From NCBI GenBank assembly GCA_026008535.1, contig BRKX01000007.1, positions 57,649,001 to 57,713,000 of the forward strand: a DNA stretch of 64,000 nt, written 5' to 3'. Both the position numbers and the translations under genes were made by a program. Every line of letters begins with the position of its first letter. The stretch's first letter is position 1. The notes below the pieces were generated by a model. That model searched no databases. It was not told the DNA's origin and worked only from the letters and a program-made list of their open reading frames with translations. Source of the DNA: Perilla frutescens (lineage: Eukaryota > Streptophyta > Magnoliopsida > Lamiales > Lamiaceae). Below are positions 55,501 through 64,000 of the stretch, piece after piece.

Positions 55501-55946
55501 CTCCTTGGATTGATATTTCTATGGATTTCATCTTAGGATTGCCTAGATCTAGGTCGGGTAAGGATTCTGTGTTTGTTGTAGTTGATAGGTTTTCCAAAAT
55601 GGCTCATTTCATTGCATGTAGGAAAACTGATGATGCTATGCATGTTGCCAACTTGTTCTTTGTGCATGTTGTTAGATTACATGGAATTCCGCGTACTATT
55701 GTTAGTGATAGGGATTCTAAGTTTTTAGGACATTTTTGGCGTGTTTTGTGGGGAAAATTAGGTACTGAGTTATTGTTTTCTACTGCATGTCATCCACAAA
55801 CCGATGGTCAAACTGAGGTTGTGAATCGTACTTTAGGAGCTTTACTTAGGTCTCTAATTAAGAATAACTTGAAGTCATGGGAAGAATGTTTACCATATGC
55901 TGAATTTGCTTATAATCGTGTTGTGCATTCTTCTACTAACATGTCT
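49513..55946 (+). mobile_element. CRM-clade Ty3/gypsy element A4, inserted in A3 gag and cut by A5
   Basis: The 5' LTR is 49513-50732 (1220 bp). The PBS at 50739-50750 reads TGGTATCAAAGC, followed by T where the others have C. An A-rich leader tract lies at 50838-50932. Gag starts at 51630. The element is interrupted in integrase at 55946 by A5, and its 3' end is outside the window. Confidence 0.9.
51630..55946 (+). pseudogene. A4 gag-pol polyprotein with two nonsense codons and a mutated RT active site
   Basis: Gag starts MKKGTHIESSSTPP at 51630. TGA replaces an Arg codon at 52002-52004. From 52026 the frame is open for 731 codons: gag core, CCHC knuckle, protease (IIDSGSV near 53104) and RT N-terminus, to TAG at 54219-54221 where the homologues have Glu in GLYEWLV. 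From 54231 it continues through RT, RNase H and integrase to STNMS, where A5's LTR supplies a TGA. The RT motif YFDD reads YFDN (Asp to Asn at 54330-54332), which removes a metal-binding carboxylate. Inactive. Confidence 0.93.
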
Positions 55947-57170
55947 TGATGAGGACATCCATAGCAATGAGGAAGTCAATGAAGAGCTTCAATTCAAAGG
56001 CCCCGTCACAAGATTAAGAGCTAAGAAGTTGCAAGATTATTTGCAAGCTACAATTCGCAAGAAGCTTGAAGAAGAAGACGGCGTACAAGGAAGCTTGAAG
56101 ATGATGACATTATTGACATTGGAAGATGGAGATCAAGATGTGGAGTGCAATACATGAAGGAGGCGTGCAAGTGTGCTTTTATTGGGCTTGATGTGTATAC
56201 TTGCTATTCAGCCCAAGTTAAGCATGCATGGTGGAAAAGCCCAAAATAATCGGCCCTTGATGATCCAATTAAGGGGATTGATTTATTAGAATATAGTATT
56301 TTATTTTATTATGATTTGGACGAATTTTGCAGATTTTTAGTTGGTAATTTTCGGTTATTTTAGATAGAATTTTGACCAGATTTTTAGATAAGGCAAGATC
56401 TACAAAATCTACCTTAAATAGAATTCTAGTTTAGGAAGTAGTCAAAGTCCAATTCTAGTCTAATTAGGGCTATTATTTTCGTCCCTTAGCCTTAGGAATT
56501 CGATCCAACTATTATAAATAGTGGATCCATGTCTCATTGTTATTTTAGACTATATTTGATTTTTAAGCCATTGCTTTCAATATCGTCTCACCCCTTTTAA
56601 TCTTTTGTGAGTTTAGATAATTAAATTCATACTCTTAGATTTAGCACCTCTAAGTTTTACAAAGGGAATTCGTCGTCCACGTTCGAGGGATCGCCGGAAA
56701 CTCGCTATCCGAAGAGCAACTTAAAGAATTTGGCCTTGTGTACGTTCGAGATTCAAGGCAACTTTTCGGGTTGTAATTCACATCTACCAACCATCGACCA
56801 TCCAGCCATAATCGACGTCAAACATCATCATCCACGTTCGTCTCAAGATCAGCCACCTTCGAGTTCAAATCGTGTCGCCTTCGTTCAATCCGTAAGTCCG
56901 TTTCAACTCTATCATACCCTATCTACTCAAGCCATTCTAAACCCATTCAATACCATCGAAATTCCATCACCCTTACCTTTATCTTAGCCGTCCAAAACAG
57001 CCCATATTCATTGGATTTGTGTTATTTTGTGTGTCATTGTCTAGGTATTTTAGTTGAGTCTTAGTCGTCTAGTTTTCTTCCGCATATTTTACTTTGATTG
57101 TTTGAGTCATCGTAGACACAAAACTTACGTGTGTCGACGTGTGTTCGTTCCTAGAGTTCGGGTCGTATCA
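55947..57170 (+). repeat. 5' LTR of A5
   Basis: It runs from TGATGAGGACATCC to GGGTCGTATCA. A TATAAATA box lies at 56513-56520, with transcription expected to start about 30 bp downstream. Its first 210 bases encode the polyprotein tail, which in this copy forms the ORF ending at 56157 and has no function of its own. Confidence 0.92.
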
Positions 57171-57176
57171 TAAAAG

Positions 57177-57189
57177 TGGTATCAAAGCC
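57177..57189 (+). other. Primer-binding site of A5
   Basis: TGGTATCAAAGCC lies 6 bp after the LTR. It is complementary to initiator-Met tRNA with one mismatch, shared with A1 and A2. Confidence 0.87.
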
Positions 57190-57271
57190 ACGTCGGCTTT
57201 GGTTCGTTTTTGTGTCGTACTTTATTTTTCCGTTGAATCGAGTTGTAATCTAATTCCGTATTGTTCATTAT

Positions 57272-57437
57272 TCAAAAAAAAAAAAAAAAGACACGATCAG
57301 TTAAAAAAAAAAAAAAGAAAAGGTCGATCGTTCAAAAAAAAAAAAAAAAAAAAAGAGAAAATCGGATAAAAAAAAAAAAATCCGAAAAAAAAAAAAAACG
57401 AACAAAAAAAAAAAAAATAATAAAAAAAAAAAAAAAT
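57272..57437 (+). repeat. Interrupted poly(A) tracts in the A5 leader
   Basis: Five or more A runs of 12-21 bases are broken by short motifs such as GACACGATCAGTT and GGTCGATCGTTC. Lys-rich frames read across this region are artefacts of the A runs. Equivalent tracts occur at the same place in A2, A4 and A1. Confidence 0.85.
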
Positions 57438-58168
57438 TCATTGTTTCCTTTTGTTCAATTTTTAATTTTGGTACTTTCCTTTTTGTACTAGATCATAGTT
57501 GGTAATTACCTTAGTGAGTTTGTCTTATTTTTGGTAATTTCCTTCAAGTTTGTTTTTACTTTTGGAACTTTCCATACAAGTCCTATTTCTTGTTGGTAAC
57601 TTCCTTAAGTGTCTTATTTTATTTTTGGTTCATTCCTTCTAGAGTCTAGGCTAATTAAGGTATTTAGATTGTGTCACATAGATTGATACATATCCAAATC
57701 CCCTACTTACCTTATCTCTTTCTTTCTTCCTTATCTATTCTATTTCTTTCCTTCTTATACCTAGATTTATTTTTGGATCTCCTAATCTATTTGGGACTTC
57801 AATAATTGATCTACTTCTTCCCTTTCCTACTACCCACACTCGACCAACACCCATCCATACTTCAAAACAATCGACCAACCCCCAATCCATACCACACTAC
57901 AATCGGCCACCCTCATTACTACACATACTCAACCCGTATCTCATCTACACATACCAAATTCATCCTTGTTCCGAGAATAGCATTCCCGTCCTTCCTTAGA
58001 ACAATCCACACGAGTTCCTACTCCCATATACACGATTTTCACACACTGTGCACCATACACTTTGAGTGATACACGAGTGGTAAAACCAAGAGTGAAAACA
58101 AAAGAGTGAACGTGAGATTGTGAGGATCTTCCTTGTTTTCTTTTACGTTTGTTCGTTTTGTAGGTATC

Positions 58169-59893
58169 ATGAAGAAAGGAACCCACACCGAATCATCCTC
58201 CACACCTCCAGTCGATCACCATTCGACTTCACCACCTTTGGACCCGTCCAAAGACCCTTCTAAAGCACCCATGGAGTCATACTCGGATCCACCCGCACCG
58301 TGGGATCCCAAGTACCATTTTGAAGCATTGTCTAAGCATGTTCAAAGACAACACCAGGCCCTCTCTGACAAAATAGACGATTTAGTGCATGCTCTTGAAC
58401 GCACTAAAACGACACCTGTCTTTCCTCCACCCATTCGAGGAAACCAACGTCTAGAACGTCACAACGAGCCTGAAGAGGAGTACTTTGATGAGAATACTGA
58501 AGAATTTGATCGAGGACGTCGCCCGAGACGAGGCCATAGTCGAGATGACTATGAGGAAGATCGAATGCTCCACAACATCAAGACGAGCATTCCAGAATTT
58601 GAAGGCCTTCACGATCCCGATATCTATCTTGATTGGGAACGTAAGGTAGAGAAGATTTTCGCATGCTATGATTTTTCAGAAGCTAAAAAGGTGTAACTAG
58701 CATGTTTGGAGTTCAAAGGCTACGCAGCCACTTGGTGGGAAATGCAGCAAGAAAGGAGACGAAGAAACAGAAATCCACCCATTGACAATTGGGAGGAAAT
58801 GAAAGGATTCTTGCGTGGACGCTTCATCCCAGTCCACTATGAAAGAGAGCTTGAGAAGAAGCTCAACCGGATCAAGCAAGGAGCTAGATCGATCGAGGAG
58901 TACCACAAAGAGCTAGAAACGGCCCTGAATCGAGTCGGAAAAGAGGAGACCTTAAATGCTACCATCATTCGGTACATTGAAGGTATGAATCCAGACATTG
59001 CCTGTGAAGTAGAACTCAAGGAGTTCACCAGCATAGAGAGAATGGTGCAGTACGCATCGATTGTGGAAAAGCAGTTGCGAGAAGGCCGCCGTCGATCCAG
59101 TCAAAGTGCAGCCCCTACTCGATCATCCTGGAGCAAAGGTACACCTTCCACATCACCTTCTACTCCTTCTACTGATTCCACACGACCCCGAGGTCAATCC
59201 GGCCCTCCGGAACGCCGTTTTGATCGTTCTACACCGCAAGCAAGCCGTAGACCCGAGTCTACACCCAGGCCACCATTCCAACGGCCCAATCAGTCCACTC
59301 CAACGCCAAATGCAGCCCCTAGTCGAGCCCGTGACATCCAGTGTCATAAATGCCAAGGTTGGGGTCATTTTCAGAACCAGTGTCCAAACCGGCGTGTTCT
59401 GTTCCTCAATGAACAGAATGGACTTGAATCAGCCAGTGAAGATGAAGAGGAGACCCAAGACGACGCCCCTGAAGCAGTCAAGGTCCCTGAAGTCGAGCCA
59501 GATGATGAAGAAGACGAGCTATCTCATGTTAGCTTGGTTTCTATTCGCAGTCTGAACATCAACCGTGAAGACGAAGAGCAATCGCAACGAGAGAACATCT
59601 TCTACACTCGAGTTGCCATCAAAGATCAGACTTGTGCCATGATCATCGACAGTGGGAGTGTAATCAACGCAATCAGTCAGTATGCCGTTGATAAACTCGC
59701 CCTCACCACAACAAAGCATCCGAAGCCATACAAGTTGCAGTGGCTTACTGACAGAGGATCCATTCGAGTAACAGGTCAGGTACACGTTACTTTTACTAAA
59801 GGTCGTTATTCTGACACTGTTCTTTGTGATGTTATTCCTATGAAAACAGCCCATATTCATTGGATTTGTGTTATTTTGTGTGTCATTGTCTAG
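58169..59893 (+). pseudogene. A5 gag and protease N-terminal part
   Basis: MKKGTHTESSSTPP starts 4 nt after TTTTGTAG|GTATC. The frame is open to TAA at 58694-58696, which replaces a Gln codon (KKVQLA in the homologues). After that codon the same frame continues through the gag core (AATWWEMQQERRRRNRNPP), the CCHC knuckle CHKCQGWGHFQNQC (about 59341-59382) and the protease IIDSGSV (about 59640). At about 59842 the coding sequence switches to U5 sequence (CAGCCCATAT shared), and the frame ends at 59893. The flap-proximal LLGRPWQ segment of the protease is lost. Confidence 0.9.
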
Positions 59894-60036
59894 GTATTTT
59901 AGTTGAGTCTTAGTCGTCTAGTTTTCTTCCGCATATTTTACTTTGATTGTTTGAGTCATCGTAGACACAAAACTTACGTGTGTTGACGTGTGTTCGTTCC
60001 TAGAGTTCGGGTCGTATCATAAAAGTGGTATCAAAG
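59843..60036 (+). other. U5-PBS segment inserted within the A5 protease gene
   Basis: These 194 bases match 56994-57187 of A5's own 5' LTR end and PBS (one difference seen, TCGACG to TTGACG), including GGGTCGTATCA and TGGTATCAAAGC. They replace about 35 bases of protease coding sequence. The left switch point lies in a 10-bp match (CAGCCCATAT) between U5 and the protease gene. The right switch joins the PBS to GGTTCGATAG. It is not an insertion with target duplication. Confidence 0.93.
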
Positions 60037-63000
60037 CGGTTCGATAGAAAAGCGGTTCACGATGGTTTAGCCAACACCTACTCGATTCTTCGAGATGGTC
60101 GAACCACTGTGCTCAAACCACTTACTCCTAAAGCTGTTGCAGAGGATCAAGAAAGGATGCAAGAGAGATTCAAGCAAGAACGGGCAAAACAAGCCGCAGC
60201 CGCAGCCCGAACCAACTCGGCCGCCCCTTCAACACCGAGTTCCACCTCATGCTCGACCATTACAGCCCCTAAGGCGTCTCCTAATGATGCCTTAGCTCGT
60301 AGAAAAGCACCCGGATCAGCCCCAAGTCAAGAGAAGAATCGGTCCCTGTTCATCTCAGTTAAAGGCGTAGAGAAAGCACTAAAAGCAGGTTTACCTTTTG
60401 TTCTTTTATCTTATAAGGACAGTGCTACTAATGGTGTGTCTTTGCCTTGTGTTGTGCAGCCACTTATGGAGGAGTTCGCGGATGTGTTCCCGGAAGAGAT
60501 TCCAAGTGGATTACCTCCAGTTCGTGGGATCGAGCACCAGATCGACTTCGTACCCGGCGCAGTCTTGCCCAACCGACCGGCGTACCGCACTTCACCTGAA
60601 GAGACGAAGGAGATCGATCGCCAAGTAAAGGAGTTGCTAGAGAAGAAGCAAATCCGAGAGTCGATGAGCCCTTGTGCAGTTCCAGTCATTCTAGTGCCCA
60701 AGAAGAACAATGAATGGAGAATGTGCATGGACTGCCGCGCCATCAACAAAATAACAGTTAAGTACAGATTTCCTATCCCTAGACTTGATGATATGCTAGA
60801 TGAATTAAGTGGTTCTCATGTGTTTTCTAAGATAGATTTGAGATCTGGTTATTTTCAAGTTAGAATGCATGAAGGGGATGAATGGAAAACTGCGTTTAAA
60901 ACAAAGCATGGTTTATATGAGTGGTTAGTTATGCCTTTTGGTCTCACTAATGCACCGAGCACGTTTATGAGATTAATGAATCATGTTTTGCGTGATGTGA
61001 TTGGTAAATTTGTTGTTGTCTACTTTGATGATATTTTGATTTACAGTCACAATGCACAGGCGCACTTAGATCATCTTAGGCGTGTTTTCTGTCTTCTGCG
61101 TGATGCTAAGTTGTATGGAAACTTGTCTAAATGTTCTTTTTGCATGGATGAAGTCGTGTTTTTAGGCTTTGTCGTTAGTTCACGAGGTATTGAGGTAGAC
61201 CGTTCCAAAATCAACGCGATTGAGGAATGGCCAACCCCGAAAAACGCCTCTGAGGTTCGATCATTCCATGGTCTAGCTGGGTTTTACCGTCGTTTTGTAC
61301 GGGATTTCTCCAGTATAGCCGCCCCTCTTACTGAGCTAAGTAAGAAGGATCGGAAATTTGAGTGGGGTAAACAACAAGAGCATGCTTTTAATACTCTGAA
61401 GTCATTGTTATGTTCTGCTCCTGTTTTGTGTTTACCTGATTTTTCCAAAACTTTTGAGATCGAGTGTGATGCCTCCGGGATAGGTATTGGTGCTGTTTTG
61501 ATGCAGGAAAAACGTCCCGTGGCCTATTTCAGTGAGAAACTCAATGGCGCCAGTTTGCGTTATTCGACGTACGATAAAGAGCTATACGCTTTGAAGCGTG
61601 CATTGGATACATGGCAGCACTACTTGTGGCCCAAGGAGTTCGTCATCCACACGGATCATGAAAGCTTGAAGCACTTGAAAGGGCAAAACAATCTGAACAA
61701 GAGACATGCGAGATGGGTCGAGTTCATCGAATCCTTTCCGTATGTTATCAAGTACAAGAAAGGCGAGGAAAACGTGGTCGCCGATGCCCTATCAAGAAGG
61801 TACGCTCTTTTGAACTTAATGCATGCTAAGATGCTTGGTTTTGAGTCTATTAAAGCACTGTATGTTGAGGACGTCTATTTCAGCCCCATATATGCTTCAT
61901 GTAGCTCGAAATCTAGGTCATATGATGGTTATTATGTGCATGATGGTTTCTTGTTCAAAGAGTCGAAATTATGCATCCCTACTTGTTCTATGCGTGAGTT
62001 ATTGGTGTTAGAATCACATGCGGGAGGTTTAATGGGTCACTTTGGTGTGCATAAGACATTGAACTTGCTGCATGAACACTTCTTTTGGCCGCATATGCGT
62101 AAGGATGTAGAGAATGTGTGTAGTCGTTGCATTACTTGTCGTCAAGCTAAATCCACTTCACACCCATTTGGTCTTTATTCGCCCCTACCCGCCCCCTCAT
62201 CTCCTTGGATTGATATTTCTATGGATTTCATCTTAGGATTGCCTAGATCTAGGTCGGGTAAGGATTCTGTGTTTGTTGTAGTTGATAGGTTTTCCAAAAT
62301 GGCTCATTTCATTGCATGTAGGAAAACTGATGATGCTATACATGTTGCCAACTTGTTCTTTGTGCATGTTGTTAGATTGCATGGAATTCCTCGTACTATT
62401 GTTAGTGATAGGGATTCTAAGTTTTTAGGACATTTCTGGCGTGTTTTGTGGGGAAAATTAGGTACTAAGTTATTGTTCTCTACTGCATGTCATCCACAAA
62501 CCGATGGTCAAACTGAGGTTGTGAATCGCACTTTAGGAGCTTTACTTAGGTCTCTAATTAAGAATAACTTGAAGTCATGGGAAGAATGTTTACCATATGC
62601 TGAATTTGCTTATAATCGTGTTGTGCATTCTTCTACTAACATGTCTCCGTTTGAGGTTGTTTATGGATTTAATCCATTAACTCCTAATGATTTGTTACCT
62701 TTACCTGTTGAGCATCTAACAAGTGTTAAAGGTATGAAAAGAGCTGATTTTATCAAAGAGATGCATGAGAAGGTACGTGCCCGGATTGAGCACCAAGGCT
62801 CAAGGATAGCCGCCGCACGCAACACGAGGCGCAAACGTGTCATCTTTCAGCCCGGAGATCGAGTTTGGGTACACCTTAGCCCTGGCCGATTTCCTAACTT
62901 GAGGAAGTCCAAGTTGTCGCCCCGTGGAGATGGTCCCTTTACTGTTCTAAGCCGTGTTAATGATAATGCATACCGCATTGATCTACCTGGTGAGTATAAG

Positions 63001-63318
63001 TGTTCTTCTACGTTTAATGTTGCTGATTTATCTCCTTTTGTTGCAGATGAATTCAACCATAATGAGGATTCAAATTCGAGGACGAATTCTTTTCAGCAGG
63101 GGGGGAATGATGAGGACATCCATAGCAATGAGGAAGTCAATGAAGAGCTTCAATTCAAAGGCCCCGTCACAAGATTAAGAGCTAAGAAGTTGCAAGATTA
63201 TTTGCAAGCTACAATTCGCAAGAAGCTTGAAGAAGAAGACGGCGTACAAGGAAGCTTGAAGATGATGACATTATTGACATTGGAAGATGGAGATCAAGAT
63301 GTGGAGTGCAATACATGA
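60037..63318 (+). CDS. A5 pol: RT, RNase H, integrase and LTR-encoded tail (open frame)
   Basis: The frame is uninterrupted from the post-insertion protease remnant (RFDRKAVHDG) to the TGA at 63316-63318. Counting from 60025: RT with FSKIDLRSGYFQ, GDEWKTAFKTKHGLYEW and YFDD (residues 333-336), RNase H with FEIECDASGIGIGAVL and HTDHESLK, integrase HHCC finger (HAGGLMGHFGVHK, CSRCITC), and catalytic Asp near 733, Asp near 794 and Glu near 830. The integrase C-terminal RKSKLSPRGDGPF and NAYRIDLPGEY block comes next, then NSRTNSFQQGGND. The last 70 residues come from the 3' LTR (FKGPVTRLRAKKLQDYL). The GDEWKTAFKT and TNAPSTFMRLMN signature fits the CRM clade. It lacks its own gag-protease start, so it is not expressed as a normal polyprotein. 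Confidence 0.9.
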   Translation, partial: RFDRKAVHDGLANTYSILRDGRTTVLKPLTPKAVAEDQERMQERFKQERAKQAAAAARTNSAAPSTPSSTSCSTITAPKASPNDALARRKAPGSAPSQEKNRSLFISVKGVEKALKAGLPFVLLSYKDSATNGVSLPCVVQPLMEEFADVFPEEIPSGLPPVRGIEHQIDFVPGAVLPNRPAYRTSPEETKEIDRQVKELLEKKQIRESMSPCAVPVILVPKKNNEWRMCMDCRAINKITVKYRFPIPRLDDMLDELSGSHVFSKIDLRSGYFQVRMHEGDEWKTAFKTKHGLYEWLVMPFGLTNAPSTFMRLMNHVLRDVIGKFVVVYFDDILIYSHNAQAHLDHLRRVFCLLRDAKLYGNLSKCSFCMDEVVFLGFVVSSRGIEVDRSKINAIEEWPTPKNASEVRSFHGLAGFYRRFVRDFSSIAAPLTELSKKDRKFEWGKQQEHAFNTLKSLLCSAPVLCLPDFSKTFEIECDASGIGIGAVLMQEKRPVAYFSEKLNGASLRYSTYDKELYALKRALDTWQHYLWPKEFVIHTDHESLKHLKGQNNLNKRHARWVEFIESFPYVIKYKKGEENVVADALSRRYALLNLMHAKMLGFESIKALYVEDVYFSPIYASCSSKSRSYDGYYVHDGFLFKESKLCIPTCSMRELLVLESHAGGLMGHFGVHKTLNLLHEHFFWPHMRKDVENVCSRCITCRQAKSTSHPFGLYSPLPAPSSPWIDISMDFILGLPRSRSGKDSVFVVVDRFSKMAHFIACRKTDDAIHVANLFFVHVVRLHGIPRTIVSDRDSKFLGHFWRVLWGKLGTKLLFSTACHPQTDGQTEVVNRTLGALLRSLIKNNLKSWEECLPYAEFAYNRVVHSSTNMSPFEVVYGFNPLTPNDLLPLPVEHLTSVKGMKRADFIKEMHEKVRARIEHQGSRIAAARNTRRKRVIFQPGDRVWVHLSPGRFPNLRKSKLSPRGDGPFTVLSRVNDNAYRIDLPGEYKCSSTFNVADLSPFVADEFNHNEDSNSRTNSFQQGGNDEDIHSNEEVNEELQFKGPVTRLRAKKLQDYLQATIRKKLEEEDGVQGSLKMMTLLTLEDGDQDVECNT
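63097..63107 (+). other. Polypurine tract of A5
   Basis: AGCAGGGGGGGAA directly precedes the 3' LTR start TGATGAGG and serves as the plus-strand primer site. It lies within the open reading frame (QQGGND). Confidence 0.88.
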
Positions 63319-64000
63319 AGGAGGCGTGCAAGTGTGCTTTTATTGGGCTTGATGTGTATACTTGCTATTCAGCCCAAGTTAAGCATGCATGGTGGAAAAG
63401 CCCAAAATAATCGGCCCTTGATGATCCAATTAAGGGGATTGATTTATTAGAATATAGTATTTTATTTTATTATGATTTGGACGAATTTTGCAGATTTTTA
63501 GTTGGTAATTTTCGGTTATTTTAGATAGAATTTTGACCAGATTTTTAGATAAGGCAAGATCTACAAAATCTACCTTAAATAGAATTCTAGTTTAGGAAGT
63601 AGTCAAAGTCCAATTCTAGTCTAATTAGGGCTATTATTTTCGTCCCTTAGCCTTAGGAATTCGATCCAACTATTATAAATAGTGGATCCATGTCTCATTG
63701 TTATTTTAGACTATATTTGATTTTTAAGCCATTGCTTTCAATATCGTCTCACCCCTTTTAATCTTTTGTGAGTTTAGATAATTAAATTCATACTCTTAGA
63801 TTTAGCACCTCTAAGTTTTACAAAGGGAATTCGTCGTCCACGTTCGAGGGATCGCCGGAAACTCGCTATCCGAAGAGCAACTTAAAGAATTTGGCCTTGT
63901 GTACGTTCGAGATTCAAGGCAACTTTTCGGGTTGTAATTCACATCTACCAACCATCGACCATCCAGCCATAATCGACGTCAAACATCATCATCCACGTTC
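63108..64000 (+). repeat. 3' LTR of A5 (partial)
   Basis: The first 893 bases of an LTR expected to be about 1224 bp. It carries the last 70 codons of pol and the TATAAATA box near 63674-63681. No difference from the 5' LTR was found by eye. Confidence 0.92.

Larger units (their letters stand above)
55947..64000 (+). mobile_element. CRM-clade Ty3/gypsy element A5 (youngest), truncated by window end
   Basis: The 5' LTR is 55947-57170 (1224 bp), PBS 57177-57189, A-rich leader tracts 57272-57437, gag start 58169, PPT about 63097-63107, and 3' LTR from 63108 to the window end. Over the 893 comparable bases (offset 7161) I found no difference between the LTRs, so insertion is very recent. It lies inside A4's integrase gene. 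The 5 bases before the LTR are TGTCT, and the partner copy should follow the 3' LTR outside the window. Confidence 0.92.

Noticed and set aside
57139..57491. Lys-rich open frames
   Set aside because: They only read through the poly(A) tracts of the A5 leader and have no domain or conserved start.
1..64000. tRNA, rRNA or organelle-derived sequence
   Set aside because: No cloverleaf-like tRNA gene, rRNA motif or chloroplast/mitochondrial gene was recognised. The only tRNA-related signals are the short primer-binding sites of LTR elements.

Overview
The window is plant nuclear DNA, most likely from a eudicot. It contains one spliced TALE-homeodomain gene of the BELL type, a fragment of a plant-specific ALOG (LSH) gene, and LTR retrotransposons primed by initiator-Met tRNA, all in AT-rich intergenic DNA. 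No bacterial, organellar or phage signal was seen. I could not name the species.

Layout. 1-11.9 kb: broken Ty3/gypsy pieces. A rearranged antisense element (A1) has its LTR at 4983-10183, split by a complete gag-only element (B1, 5995-9938, target-site duplication TCATG). A Stowaway-type MITE follows at 11914-12187. 12.2-13.9 kb: AT-rich DNA with two copies of an unclassified repeat. 13.9-28.6 kb: three adjacent inverted-repeat (foldback) elements, E1, E2 and E3, separated and flanked by (TA)n microsatellites. Each has been hit by LTR elements: E1 by a solo LTR (TSD AATTA), E2 by gag-only element B2 (TSD TTTTG), which itself carries gag-only element B3 (TSD CGATG), and E3 by a solo family-A LTR (TSD CATAT). 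E2 also holds a tandem array, many TGCTAAAA motifs, and the 5' end of an ALOG gene with a nonsense codon. 28.8-32.6 kb: the only apparently functional host gene, a BEL1-like homeodomain gene with four coding exons, an overlapping uORF, and a small (TA)n-bounded inverted-repeat insert in its third intron. 32.6-40.2 kb: intergenic DNA with a GC-rich repeat patch, decayed LINE and Tekay/Del-type remnants, a non-autonomous hAT element (37955-39383, 8-bp TSD with one mismatch), and a promoter-like gene fragment. 40.2-64 kb: a nest of family-A CRM-clade Ty3/gypsy elements. A2 is hit by A3 (minus strand), A3 by A4 and A4 by A5, each inside another's coding sequence. A5 runs off the right edge.

How the parts relate. 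Family A is the pol-encoding lineage (gag, protease, RT, RNase H, integrase, and a C-terminal tail that runs into the 3' LTR). Family B has LTR, PBS, gag, an acidic domain and PPT but no pol, so it must be mobilised in trans, as is known for noaCRR elements of rice. Every family-A copy seen here is broken, including A5, although its two LTRs look identical over the 893 bases available. A5 carries a U5-PBS segment inside its protease gene, which looks like a reverse-transcriptase template switch.

All coordinates and identities were read by eye. Family names rest on recognised motifs, not database searches.
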